DNA from: BM524 sp041554435 | Lineage (GTDB): Bacteria > Bacteroidota > Bacteroidia > Bacteroidales > F082 | DNA length: 20,648 nucleotides | Direction: 5' to 3' | Assembly: GCA_041554435.1 (NCBI GenBank) | Contig: JBFFLX010000056.1 | Location: 1-20,648 of the forward strand | Shown: positions 1-6,927 of the stretch, piece after piece | Layout of the letters: each line of letters opens with the position of its first letter | Numbering within the stretch: the first letter of the stretch is position 1 | The notes under the pieces: generated by a model | Seen by the model: the letters and a program-made list of their open reading frames with translations, nothing else | Told to the model about the DNA's origin: nothing | The model's database searches: none | Position numbers and translations under genes: made by a program

Positions 1-27
1 AATTTTATCACCACCTTATTTTTGATT

Positions 28-2010
28 ATGACATCTCTAAATTTAATAAAAAACGATCCCTGGTTAGAACCTTTTAGTGCCGTAATTAACAGAAGATTTG
101 ATAAAACAAAATCAAAGTTTATTGAAATTACGAAAGGAACCAAAAGTCTTTCGAAATCGGTGAATGCTCATCTTTATTTTGGCCTTCATCGTCAAAAAGA
201 TTCCTGGGTTTTTCGCGAATGGGCTCCCAATGCCACATCCCTTTTTCTAATTGGTGATTTTTCCAATTGGGAAACTCTGGAGAAATATAAACTTAATAAA
301 ATTGATAATGGCAATTGGGAAATCGAATTACCTCTTAAAGAATTAAAACACGGGATGTTATATAAGCTGCTCATTAATTGGGGTAGTGGTTCAAAGGAAC
401 GTATTCCGGCTTATGCCAGAAGAGTGGTGCAGGATGACAAAACAAAATTGTTCTCGGCTCAGGTTTGGGAGCCTTCTTCAAATTATCAATGGAAAAATAA
501 ATCTAAAATACAAGTTGATAATCCGCTAATTTATGAGGCCCATATTGGTATGGCTACCAGCGAATTAAAAGTTGGTACGTATACCGAATTCATAAAGAAT
601 GTTTTGCCGCGAATTGCATATTTGGGATATAATACCATACAGTTAATGGCAATACAGGAACATCCGTATTATGGGTCGTTTGGGTATCAGGTGTCAAACT
701 TTTTTGCTCCCTCATCGCGATTTGGTACTCCTGAAGAACTAAAAAAACTTATTGATGAAGCCCATGGTTTAGGAATTGCAGTTGTGTTGGACATTGTTCA
801 TTCTCATGCAGTTAAAAATGAAAATGAAGGGCTTGCCAAATTTGATGGAACCGATTATCAGTATTTTCACGCAGGTGAAAAAGGCAATCACCCGGTTTGG
901 GATTCCAGATGTTTTAATTATGGAAAAGATGAAGTAATAAATTTTCTGCTTTCCAATTGCAAGTACTGGCTCGAAGAATTCCATTTCGATGGCTTCCGCT
1001 TCGATGGTGTAACAAGTATGATTTATACACATCATGGACTTGGTATCGACTTTGTAAATTACGATATGTATTTTAATCAGGATGTTGATGAAGATGCTCT
1101 TACCTATCTTAGTTTAGCCAATATGCTAACTCATGAAATAAATCCCAATGCTATTACCATTGCCGAAGATGTAAGCGGTATGGCAGGTATTGCCTCTCCC
1201 TTTGAAGATGGTGGTTTTGGCTTCAACTACAGAATGTCGATGGGTGTAGCCGATTATTGGATAAAAACAATAAAGGAGAAAAAGGATGAAGATTGGGATA
1301 TGGGTGAATTGTATTATCAGTTGATAAATAAAAGAGATGATGAACGAACAATAAGTTATCCTGAAAGCCACGACCAGGCAATGGTGGGCGATAAAACAAT
1401 TATTTTTAGGTTAATGGATAGTCATATTTATACTTCCATGCAAATTACTGATAATGATTTGGTTGTTGAGAGAGGAATGGCTCTTCATAAAATGATCAGA
1501 TTAATTACTCTTGCTACTTCGGGCGATGGTTATCTGAATTTTATGGGTAATGAATTTGGGCATCCCGAATGGATAGATTTTCCTCGTGAAGGTAATAACT
1601 GGAGTTATGCCTATGCCCGTCGACAATGGCAACTTGTTGATAATGAGAAGTTAAAATATTCTCAGTTGAATGAGTTTGATAGAGAAATGATAACATTAAT
1701 AAAGAAAAATAACACCTTGAATTTTAAACCATTTGGAATTACTCAGAATACTCCTGATGGTGTAGTAATTTTTAAGAGAGGCGAGTTGGTTTTTGCTTTT
1801 AATTTTAACCCCACAAAATCATTCACCGATTATGGTTTTGAGATTGATGCCGGTAAATATCAAATTGTATTAAACACCGATAACAAAATATTTGGCGGAT
1901 TAAATCGCAATGATGATAGTGTTGTTCATGAAACTGTAAATGAAGACGGACTTAATCGTCTTAAGTTATATCTTCCAAATAGAACGGCTATGGTTTTGAA
2001 ACCTTTATAA
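28..2010 (+). CDS. glgB: 1,4-alpha-glucan branching enzyme, eukaryotic-like GH13_8 type
   Basis: This enzyme cuts alpha-1,4-glucan chains and re-attaches them as alpha-1,6 branches during cytoplasmic glycogen synthesis. Counting from the ATG at 28 (660 aa), an N-terminal CBM48/E-set-like part (about 45-150, with WAPNA and GDFSNW) precedes a GH13 barrel with all four conserved regions: DIVHSH (255-260), GFRFDGVTSM with nucleophile D326, AEDVSGM with acid/base E380, and ESHDQ with D449. The motif wording (HSH, SHDQ, AEDVSGM) and length resemble plant and animal branching enzymes more than the usual bacterial GlgB. An in-frame TTG at 22 would add two residues, but ATG is preferred. Only 27 bases precede the gene, so its promoter and any upstream operon partners are outside the window. 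A hairpin follows the stop. Confidence 0.93.
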   Translation: MTSLNLIKNDPWLEPFSAVINRRFDKTKSKFIEITKGTKSLSKSVNAHLYFGLHRQKDSWVFREWAPNATSLFLIGDFSNWETLEKYKLNKIDNGNWEIELPLKELKHGMLYKLLINWGSGSKERIPAYARRVVQDDKTKLFSAQVWEPSSNYQWKNKSKIQVDNPLIYEAHIGMATSELKVGTYTEFIKNVLPRIAYLGYNTIQLMAIQEHPYYGSFGYQVSNFFAPSSRFGTPEELKKLIDEAHGLGIAVVLDIVHSHAVKNENEGLAKFDGTDYQYFHAGEKGNHPVWDSRCFNYGKDEVINFLLSNCKYWLEEFHFDGFRFDGVTSMIYTHHGLGIDFVNYDMYFNQDVDEDALTYLSLANMLTHEINPNAITIAEDVSGMAGIASPFEDGGFGFNYRMSMGVADYWIKTIKEKKDEDWDMGELYYQLINKRDDERTISYPESHDQAMVGDKTIIFRLMDSHIYTSMQITDNDLVVERGMALHKMIRLITLATSGDGYLNFMGNEFGHPEWIDFPREGNNWSYAYARRQWQLVDNEKLKYSQLNEFDREMITLIKKNNTLNFKPFGITQNTPDGVVIFKRGELVFAFNFNPTKSFTDYGFEIDAGKYQIVLNTDNKIFGGLNRNDDSVVHETVNEDGLNRLKLYLPNRTAMVLKPL

Positions 2011-2016
2011 AAAAAT

Positions 2017-2046
2017 AGGGATATATTGAATTTTCAACATATCCCT
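2017..2046. terminator. Shared hairpin terminator between convergent glgB and the Crp/Fnr gene
   Basis: An 8-bp stem AGGGATAT/ATATCCCT (2017-2024 with 2039-2046) continues, after one A/C mismatch, with TTGAA/TTCAA. On the minus strand the hairpin is followed by a run of Ts (the As at 2009-2015), a good intrinsic terminator for the Crp/Fnr gene. On the plus strand the following T content is weaker, but the hairpin is the only candidate for ending glgB transcription. Confidence 0.75.
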
Positions 2047-2068
2047 TAAATTTCTTCTTATAAGAAAA

Positions 2069-2764
2069 TTATCCCATCTCACAAACCTTTTTAAGCCGTT
2101 CGAAGTCAACAAGGTGAATGTTTTTACCGTCCATTTCAATAATACCATCTTTTTTAAATTCCGACATGGTACGAATGGTGTTTTCGGTGGTCATAGAGAT
2201 TAATTCTCCCAACTCCCTGCGAGTAATAGGCATCCTGAATTCGTTTTTGTGATATATCTGCTCAGCTAAAAATCTGAGCATATAAGCAACTCTGCCTTTT
2301 ACCTGCCGCTGATTTATCTCAAAACGTTTTTTAATAATCTCATCAGCAATATAACTCATCCTGTTCATAATGCGAAGAGCAAACTCACTATTGGATTTTA
2401 ATATTTCCAATATAGTATCCAGTTTAACACTGCACACATGAGTTTCTTCCAGGGCAGAAACGGAATACTGTTGCGTTTTTTGCGAAAAGATGCTTAAAAG
2501 GTTTATAAAATCACCGGGCTTATTAATCGTTAGTATCTGATCCTTACCATGGGAATTTGTTTTATACATTTTTACGAGCCCTTTTCGTAAATACATAAAT
2601 TCATTTATTTCACCACCTTCTTGAATCATTAACTCTCCACGGTCGTAAATTATCTCCGTTCTGGAGGCATTTACCATCTCATATTCCTCATCGGAGAGCA
2701 TTTCGTAGAGCAAATTTCGGTAAACGCATGATTTACAGTTAATAATATCTTTACTTAGTTTCAT
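2069..2764 (-). CDS. Crp/Fnr-family transcriptional regulator with N-terminal CxxC
   Basis: A 231-aa regulator with a cyclic-nucleotide-binding-type beta barrel (about 35-125), a long dimerisation helix (about 125-160) and a C-terminal winged helix-turn-helix (about 165-225, core TRRELGELISMTTENTIRTM). Cysteines lie at 10, 13, 111 and 228. The CxxC pair plus C111 recalls the Fe-S ligands of FNR (three N-terminal cysteines and one near 122), but only two N-terminal cysteines are present, so a cluster is possible and unproven. In the recognition helix E194 and R198 are at the positions of FNR E209 and R213; I197 replaces the FNR serine. The gene is divergent from the sulfur operon with about 125 bases between the starts, so it probably controls that operon and itself. 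The signal (redox, oxygen, NO or reactive sulfur) cannot be read from the sequence. Confidence 0.88.
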   Translation of the reverse strand: MKLSKDIINCKSCVYRNLLYEMLSDEEYEMVNASRTEIIYDRGELMIQEGGEINEFMYLRKGLVKMYKTNSHGKDQILTINKPGDFINLLSIFSQKTQQYSVSALEETHVCSVKLDTILEILKSNSEFALRIMNRMSYIADEIIKKRFEINQRQVKGRVAYMLRFLAEQIYHKNEFRMPITRRELGELISMTTENTIRTMSEFKKDGIIEMDGKNIHLVDFERLKKVCEMG

Positions 2765-2839
2765 TCTAAATATATGGTTTTTAGTTGTTTTATGAATTAT
2801 GTCATATTCAAATACAATACATATCTAGTTATCTAAATA

Positions 2840-2847
2840 TATCTTTG
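2840..2847 (+). promoter_or_regulatory. Bacteroidota -7 box of the sulfur operon
   Basis: TATCTTTG matches TAnnTTTG, 42 bases before the ATG at 2890. No TTG/TTTG -33 element is visible 19-21 bases upstream, where the sequence is only AT-rich. This would suit an activator-dependent promoter, with the divergent Crp/Fnr protein as the obvious candidate. ATCTA occurs twice (2823 and 2831), with ATCTT at 2841; no clear FNR/CRP palindrome was found. Confidence 0.55.
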
Positions 2848-2889
2848 TGTGCTTATAAAAGTCAAATTTAGTAAAATAAATCATAAGTG

Positions 2890-4119
2890 ATGAAAAAATT
2901 ATTAATATTAGGTGCCGGAACAGCCGGAACAATGATGGCTAACAAAATGAGAAAACATTTATCGAGAGATGAATGGGATATTACAATTGTTGACCAATTT
3001 AAAACACATTATTACCAACCCGGGTTTTTGTTTATACCATTTGGGATGTACACCAAAAACGATGTTATAAAGCCCAAAAGCGACTTTTTCCCTGTAGGGG
3101 TTAATGTTATATATTCTAAAATCGACAAGATTAAAGCTGATGATAATCAGGTGTTTCTTGAAGATGGTGTGATGTTGCAATATGATTATTTGATAATTGC
3201 CACAGGAACAAGAACCGCACCCGAAGAAGTTGATGGCCTAAAAGGTAACTTATGGTATAAAGAAATATTTGATTTTTATACAATAGAAGGTGCTGTTGCT
3301 CTGGCAAAACATTTTAAAACCTGGGAAGGTGGCGAATTGGTAATAAATATAGCCGAACTACCTTATAAATGTCCTGTTGCTCCTTTGGAATTTGCGTTTT
3401 TCGCAGATGCCTTTTTTACCGAAAGAGGAATGCGCGACAAAGTAAATATCACTTATGTAACTCCACTACCCGGAGCATTTACCAAGCCTCGTGCAACAAA
3501 AATGCTGGGGGAACTTCTGGAACAAAAAAATATAAATATCGTCCCCGATTTCAATATTATGGAAGTCAATAATGAAGAAAGGAAAATTGTTGATTATGGT
3601 GGTAAGGAAATAAAATTCGATTGCCTTGTAAGTATTCCTACTAATATGGGCGACGAAATGATTGAAAGAAGCGGATTAGGAGACGATATGAATTTCGTTT
3701 TAACCGATAAATTCACACTTCAGCAAAAAGATCATGAGAACATTTTTGTTATTGGTGATGCTTCAAACATACCTACCTCAAAAGCAGGTTCTGTTGCTCA
3801 CTTTGCAGCAGAGATATTGGAAGAAAATTTAATGTGTGCCATAGAAGGAAGGCCTTTAACAGCCAAATTCGACGGTCATGCTAACTGTTATATTGAAACA
3901 GGATATGGAAAAGGAACTCTTATCGACTTTAACTATGATACTGAGCCTCTTCCTGGTTCATTCCCTTTCCCCGGATTAGGACCCTTCGGCTTATTAAAAG
4001 TTACTCGAACTAATCATTATGGTAAATTAATGTTCCGTTGGATTTACTGGCATATCCTCTTAAAAGGAAAAGAAATGCCAATAGATTCGGAAATGCAGAT
4101 GGCCGGTAAAAAACTTTAA
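2890..4119 (+). CDS. sqr: Sulfide:quinone oxidoreductase-like FAD-dependent oxidoreductase
   Basis: A 409-aa two-dinucleotide-binding-domain flavoprotein. It has an N-terminal GxGxxG (LILGAGTAGTMMANKM), the ATG motif closing the first domain (about residue 105), and a second FAD motif FVIGDASNIPTSKAGSVAHF (about 287-306). Counting from this ATG, C161 in YKCPVAP and C333 in HANCYIE sit where SQR enzymes carry their two redox cysteines; a third SQR cysteine near residue 128 is absent. The C-terminus (YGKLMFRWIYWHILLKG) is aromatic and basic like the membrane-docking helices of SQR. The likely reaction is sulfide to polysulfide/sulfane sulfur with electrons to the quinone pool. A GTG directly upstream (2887) is in frame, but ATG is the simpler start. 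It leads an operon with DUF1641, DsrC-like and DsrE-like genes, which supports a sulfur role. A related NADH- or thiol-linked oxidoreductase is the main alternative. Confidence 0.8.
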   Translation: MKKLLILGAGTAGTMMANKMRKHLSRDEWDITIVDQFKTHYYQPGFLFIPFGMYTKNDVIKPKSDFFPVGVNVIYSKIDKIKADDNQVFLEDGVMLQYDYLIIATGTRTAPEEVDGLKGNLWYKEIFDFYTIEGAVALAKHFKTWEGGELVINIAELPYKCPVAPLEFAFFADAFFTERGMRDKVNITYVTPLPGAFTKPRATKMLGELLEQKNINIVPDFNIMEVNNEERKIVDYGGKEIKFDCLVSIPTNMGDEMIERSGLGDDMNFVLTDKFTLQQKDHENIFVIGDASNIPTSKAGSVAHFAAEILEENLMCAIEGRPLTAKFDGHANCYIETGYGKGTLIDFNYDTEPLPGSFPFPGLGPFGLLKVTRTNHYGKLMFRWIYWHILLKGKEMPIDSEMQMAGKKL

Positions 4120-4155
4120 GCTGTATTGTATTATTAAACCTTAAATTTTAGAAAA

Positions 4156-4842
4156 ATGGATAATAAAAATATACAAGAACAGATTAATGATATAAACCGT
4201 AAACTGGATATCGTTCTGGAAGAGGTAATGGCTCAGAAGGAGACCCGTCAGTCGCTGGAAGATCTGACAGCTGATTTATCGATAGTTGGTACCGATATGT
4301 TTAAGTCAACGGTTACAGAACTTGATAATGCAGGTATTGAAGTTGATGGCGAAGCTCTGAAAATGCTTGCTTTCAAACTGATAAGAAATATCGATACCAT
4401 TAATCAAACTTTCGAAATGCTGGAAAGTGCCAACGATTTTATTAAAGATGTAACTCCAATATTACATCAGGTTGGCCTCGATTCAATTAAGAAGTTTAAT
4501 GAGTTTGAAGAGCGTGGTTATATCGATTTCTTTAAAGAAGCTACTAAAATTGTTGAAAATGTAATGACTCACTTTACTGTTGAGGATGTTAAGTTATTGG
4601 CCGACAATGCAGTTATCATTTTAGAAACAATTAAAAGTTTAACTCAGCCCGAAATGCTTAAGGCAATTAACAGTGGCTTAGTGGTTTATAAGAGTATTGA
4701 TGTGAAAAATGTTCCCGAATACTCAATATTTAAAGCTGTGCGTGAAATGAATTCGAAAGAGATGAAAAGGGGTATCGGTTTTATGATCACCTTCCTTAAA
4801 AATATTTCCAGAGAAGCAACGCTAAACGCAAATAATAATTAG
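4156..4842 (+). CDS. DUF1641 domain-containing protein
   Basis: A 228-aa, cysteine-free, mostly helical protein without a signal peptide or clear membrane segment. The N-terminus (about 1-40) is charged and heptad-like, suggesting a short coiled coil. The C-terminal block (about 184-217; VPEYSIFKAVREM, then KEMKRGIGFMITFLKNI) is the hallmark of DUF1641, a family that recurs next to SQR-like and formate-dehydrogenase genes. It lies 36 bases after the oxidoreductase stop with no terminator between, so it is probably co-transcribed. Given the company, it may be an adaptor or scaffold bringing the flavoprotein and the sulfur carriers together; that role is inferred and no enzymatic motif is visible. 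Confidence 0.82.
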   Translation: MDNKNIQEQINDINRKLDIVLEEVMAQKETRQSLEDLTADLSIVGTDMFKSTVTELDNAGIEVDGEALKMLAFKLIRNIDTINQTFEMLESANDFIKDVTPILHQVGLDSIKKFNEFEERGYIDFFKEATKIVENVMTHFTVEDVKLLADNAVIILETIKSLTQPEMLKAINSGLVVYKSIDVKNVPEYSIFKAVREMNSKEMKRGIGFMITFLKNISREATLNANNN

Positions 4843-4901
4843 AAAATAAATCTCCCCTAAGGGAAGAAATTAAAATAGTAACAATCAAAAAAAATAAAAA
4901 A

Positions 4902-5210
4902 ATGGATAAATTAATTGCAGGAGTAAATGTTGATGTAGATGCAGAAGGTTACATGACAGATGCTTCACAATGGACAAAAGAAATTGCTGAAGGTATTGCA
5001 GCAGAAGAAGGTGTTGAATTAACTGATAAACACTTTGAGTTAATTGAGTTTTTAAGAAATAAAGTTGCCAATGGTGAAACACTTACCATTAGAGGAATTG
5101 GTAAATCGGGAGTTGTTAACGCCAAAGAGTTTTATGCAATGTTTCCTGGTGCTCCTTTAAAGAAGGCTACAAAAATTTCAGGTGTCCCTAAACCAACATC
5201 TTGTATATAA
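4902..5210 (+). CDS. DsrC/TusE-family sulfur carrier protein, single-cysteine form
   Basis: A 102-aa cytoplasmic protein ending in GVPKPTSCI, the flexible C-terminal arm of the DsrC/TusE family with its penultimate cysteine (C101), which carries a persulfide or trisulfide. C101 is the only cysteine. The second arm cysteine of true DsrC, ten residues before the penultimate one, is a threonine here. By that criterion it resembles TusE, yet no tusBCD or mnmA gene is nearby; its neighbours are an SQR-like enzyme and a DsrE-like protein. The core motif GYMTDASQWTKEIAEGIA near the N-terminus is typical of the family. It probably accepts sulfane sulfur from the flavoprotein and/or the DsrE-like protein. 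It starts about 60 bases after the DUF1641 stop, behind an A-rich leader with no Shine-Dalgarno sequence. Confidence 0.88.
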   Translation: MDKLIAGVNVDVDAEGYMTDASQWTKEIAEGIAAEEGVELTDKHFELIEFLRNKVANGETLTIRGIGKSGVVNAKEFYAMFPGAPLKKATKISGVPKPTSCI

Positions 5211-5226
5211 TTTAAAACTTTAGGTC

Positions 5227-5757
5227 ATGGAAAAAGAATTAATAGATCAAGTAATTGAGAAAGAAGTAAAAGAGCCTTTGAAGAAGTTATTACTAATATG
5301 TTCCAAAGCAAATTTGGAAGATGTTTATGCTGCACTTGTAATGGGTAATGGAGCTGTAATGGAAGGTATTGAAACTAAAATTTTCTTTACTTTTTTCGGC
5401 CTTGACGCCATTACAAAAAAAACTATGAATAAACTGCATACTGCTACTACCGGTAATCCGGGAATGCGTATGCCCGGCGGTTTGCCATTTCCTACCATGT
5501 TGGGAGGATTACCCGGTGTGGAAGCAGGAGTTTCGGCAATGATGCGTAAGCAAATGGATGCTCTTGATATTCCGCCTGTTGATGAATTTATAGAACTTAT
5601 TACCGCAGGTGGTGGTGAAATTTATGCTTGTAAACTTGCTATGGATATGTTTAAACTAAAGTTAGAAGATTTACATGAAGAGGTAACTGCAGTAATTACT
5701 GTTGGACAACTTTATGAAATGTGCGACGGCCCGGGTACACAAATTGTGTTTACCTAA
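5227..5757 (+). CDS. DsrE/DsrF-like (DsrE2-type) sulfurtransferase
   Basis: A 176-aa soluble protein of the DsrE/F/H fold. LLLICSKANLEDVYAALVMG (about 21-40) forms the first strand and helix, and IYACKLAMDMFKLK (about 132-145) holds the conserved internal cysteine. Cysteines are C25, C135 and C166; C135, at the start of a helix after a G-rich turn, matches the persulfide site of this family. A Gly/Pro/Met-rich insert (about 76-100) between the halves is typical of larger DsrE2-like members. It starts 16 bases after the DsrC-like stop, ends the operon, and is followed by a hairpin terminator. The expected role is moving sulfane sulfur to or from the DsrC-like protein. The direction of flow and the final acceptor cannot be read from sequence. 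Confidence 0.82.
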   Translation: MEKELIDQVIEKEVKEPLKKLLLICSKANLEDVYAALVMGNGAVMEGIETKIFFTFFGLDAITKKTMNKLHTATTGNPGMRMPGGLPFPTMLGGLPGVEAGVSAMMRKQMDALDIPPVDEFIELITAGGGEIYACKLAMDMFKLKLEDLHEEVTAVITVGQLYEMCDGPGTQIVFT

Positions 5758-5781
5758 TAAAATACTTTTTCATTAAATATT

Positions 5782-5820
5782 AAACCGGTGTTTTTCTTGT
5801 GAAAATGCCGGTTTTCTTAT
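5782..5820 (+). terminator. Intrinsic terminator of the sulfur operon
   Basis: AAACCGG (5782-5788) pairs with CCGGTTT (5808-5814), with further T/A pairing inside, followed by a T-rich stretch (TTTTCTTATTTTT). It lies 25 bases after the DsrE-like stop. It also argues against any tatC start upstream of 5889. Confidence 0.75.
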
Positions 5821-5866
5821 TTTTAAAGCTTCATAAATTCTTAAATGTTTATTCAAGCCTTTTTCA

Positions 5867-5874
5867 TACTTTTG
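5867..5874 (+). promoter_or_regulatory. -7 box of the tatC promoter
   Basis: TACTTTTG matches the Bacteroidota TAnnTTTG consensus and ends 14 bases before the ATG at 5889, implying a short leader. It lies just after the terminator of the preceding operon, so tatC is probably its own transcription unit. A -33 element is not convincing. Confidence 0.6.
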
Positions 5875-5888
5875 CTCATATTATTAAA

Positions 5889-6725
5889 ATGGAAGAGATA
5901 AAATCGAAAAAAAAGGAGAAGTCGGAAGAAAAGGTGATGACATTTTGGGATCACCTTGATGAACTCCGCAAACATATCATACGATCGATTATTGCAATAA
6001 TTGTTTTGGCAATAGTTGCCTTTATGAACAGAGAGTTTGTTTTCGATTATGTTATTCTGGGTCCTTCTACGAGTGATTTTATAACCAACAGACTATTGTG
6101 TAAACTGGGAGAATTACTGTCGGTAAATGCTTTATGTATTGATGATATGAAACTGCAGATAATAAATATTAATATGTCGGGGCAGTTTTTAACGCATATG
6201 TATATTTCAATAGTTGCCGGATTTATTTTTTCATTCCCCTATATTTTATGGGAAATTTGGCTGTTTGTTAAGCCTGCCATGCACGAAAACGAAAGAAAAT
6301 ATTCACAGGGTGGCGTATTTATAAGCACTATTCTTTTCTTAATGGGAATTTTATTCAGTTATTACCTTATTGTACCCTTAACGGTTAACTTTCTCGGAAC
6401 CTATCAGGTTAGTAAAGAGGTGCTTAACCAGATATCACTTAGTTCATACATAAGCACTGTTGTTTCAGTAACTTTTGCTGTTGGTGTAGTTTTCGAATTA
6501 CCCATATTGGTTTATTTTCTCACAAAAATCGGACTTCTTACACCTATGTTTATGAAGAAAAACCGAAAGTATATGTATGTAATACTTTTAATAGTTTCCG
6601 CAGTTATAACACCTCCCGATATGTTTAGCCAGGTTTTGGTAGTTGTACCATTGATTGGCCTTTACGAATTAAGCATAGGCGTTTCCAGCCGTATTTACAA
6701 AAAAACTCAAATGGAGTTGGAGTAA
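5889..6725 (+). CDS. tatC: Sec-independent protein translocase subunit TatC
   Basis: A polytopic inner-membrane protein of 278 aa that binds twin-arginine signal peptides and forms the Tat receptor. The signature HLDELR (22-27) precedes TM1 (about 30-46). FPYILWEIWLFVKPAMHENE (116-135) is the second conserved TatC block. Further hydrophobic segments at about 143-165, 186-210, 228-241 and 245-262 give six in total. A start upstream (5799) would add 30 residues encoded inside the terminator and promoter of this junction, so the ATG at 5889 is chosen. The N-terminus is strongly basic. The loop between TM1 and TM2 is long (about 47-100) and holds C71 and C83, which face the periplasm and could form a disulfide. 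No tatA or tatB lies beside it. Confidence 0.95.
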   Translation: MEEIKSKKKEKSEEKVMTFWDHLDELRKHIIRSIIAIIVLAIVAFMNREFVFDYVILGPSTSDFITNRLLCKLGELLSVNALCIDDMKLQIININMSGQFLTHMYISIVAGFIFSFPYILWEIWLFVKPAMHENERKYSQGGVFISTILFLMGILFSYYLIVPLTVNFLGTYQVSKEVLNQISLSSYISTVVSVTFAVGVVFELPILVYFLTKIGLLTPMFMKKNRKYMYVILLIVSAVITPPDMFSQVLVVVPLIGLYELSIGVSSRIYKKTQMELE

Positions 6726-6857
6726 TGGATATTAATTTGAAACAGGAAATTATAGTCAACTTATTGAAGAAGTTCTAACTCTGTTTTTCAAACATTAACG
6801 TATGTTGGTTGTAATATTCACCTACTATTTCAATAAAATAAATCCTGTTTTAAAACA

Positions 6858-6888
6858 TTGCAAACCATAATAATTTGGTTTATTTTTG
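6858..6888 (+). promoter_or_regulatory. Promoter of the DUF4136 lipoprotein pair
   Basis: TATTTTTG (6881-6888) matches TAnnTTTG, and a TTG (6858-6860) lies 20 bases upstream, the usual -33/-7 spacing in Bacteroidota. The ATG is at 6928. This is the best-formed promoter on the plus strand of the window. Confidence 0.62.
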
Positions 6889-6927
6889 AAGAGTAATATT
6901 TACTCTGCCGAATAAAATTATTGTGTT

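Noticed and set aside
3369..3572. Small plus-strand open frame inside the SQR-like gene
   Set aside because: It is an out-of-frame shadow of a well-supported gene; the other antisense frames inside glgB, mdh, maeB and the synthetase are rejected for the same reason.
4853..4864. TCCC/GGGA mini-hairpin between DUF1641 and the DsrC-like gene
   Set aside because: The stem is only 4 bp with no T-run; it is too weak to call an internal terminator.
5799..5888. N-terminal extension of TatC
   Set aside because: It would be encoded within the terminator stem of the previous operon and over the -7 box of tatC; the ATG at 5889 gives a standard TatC N-terminus.
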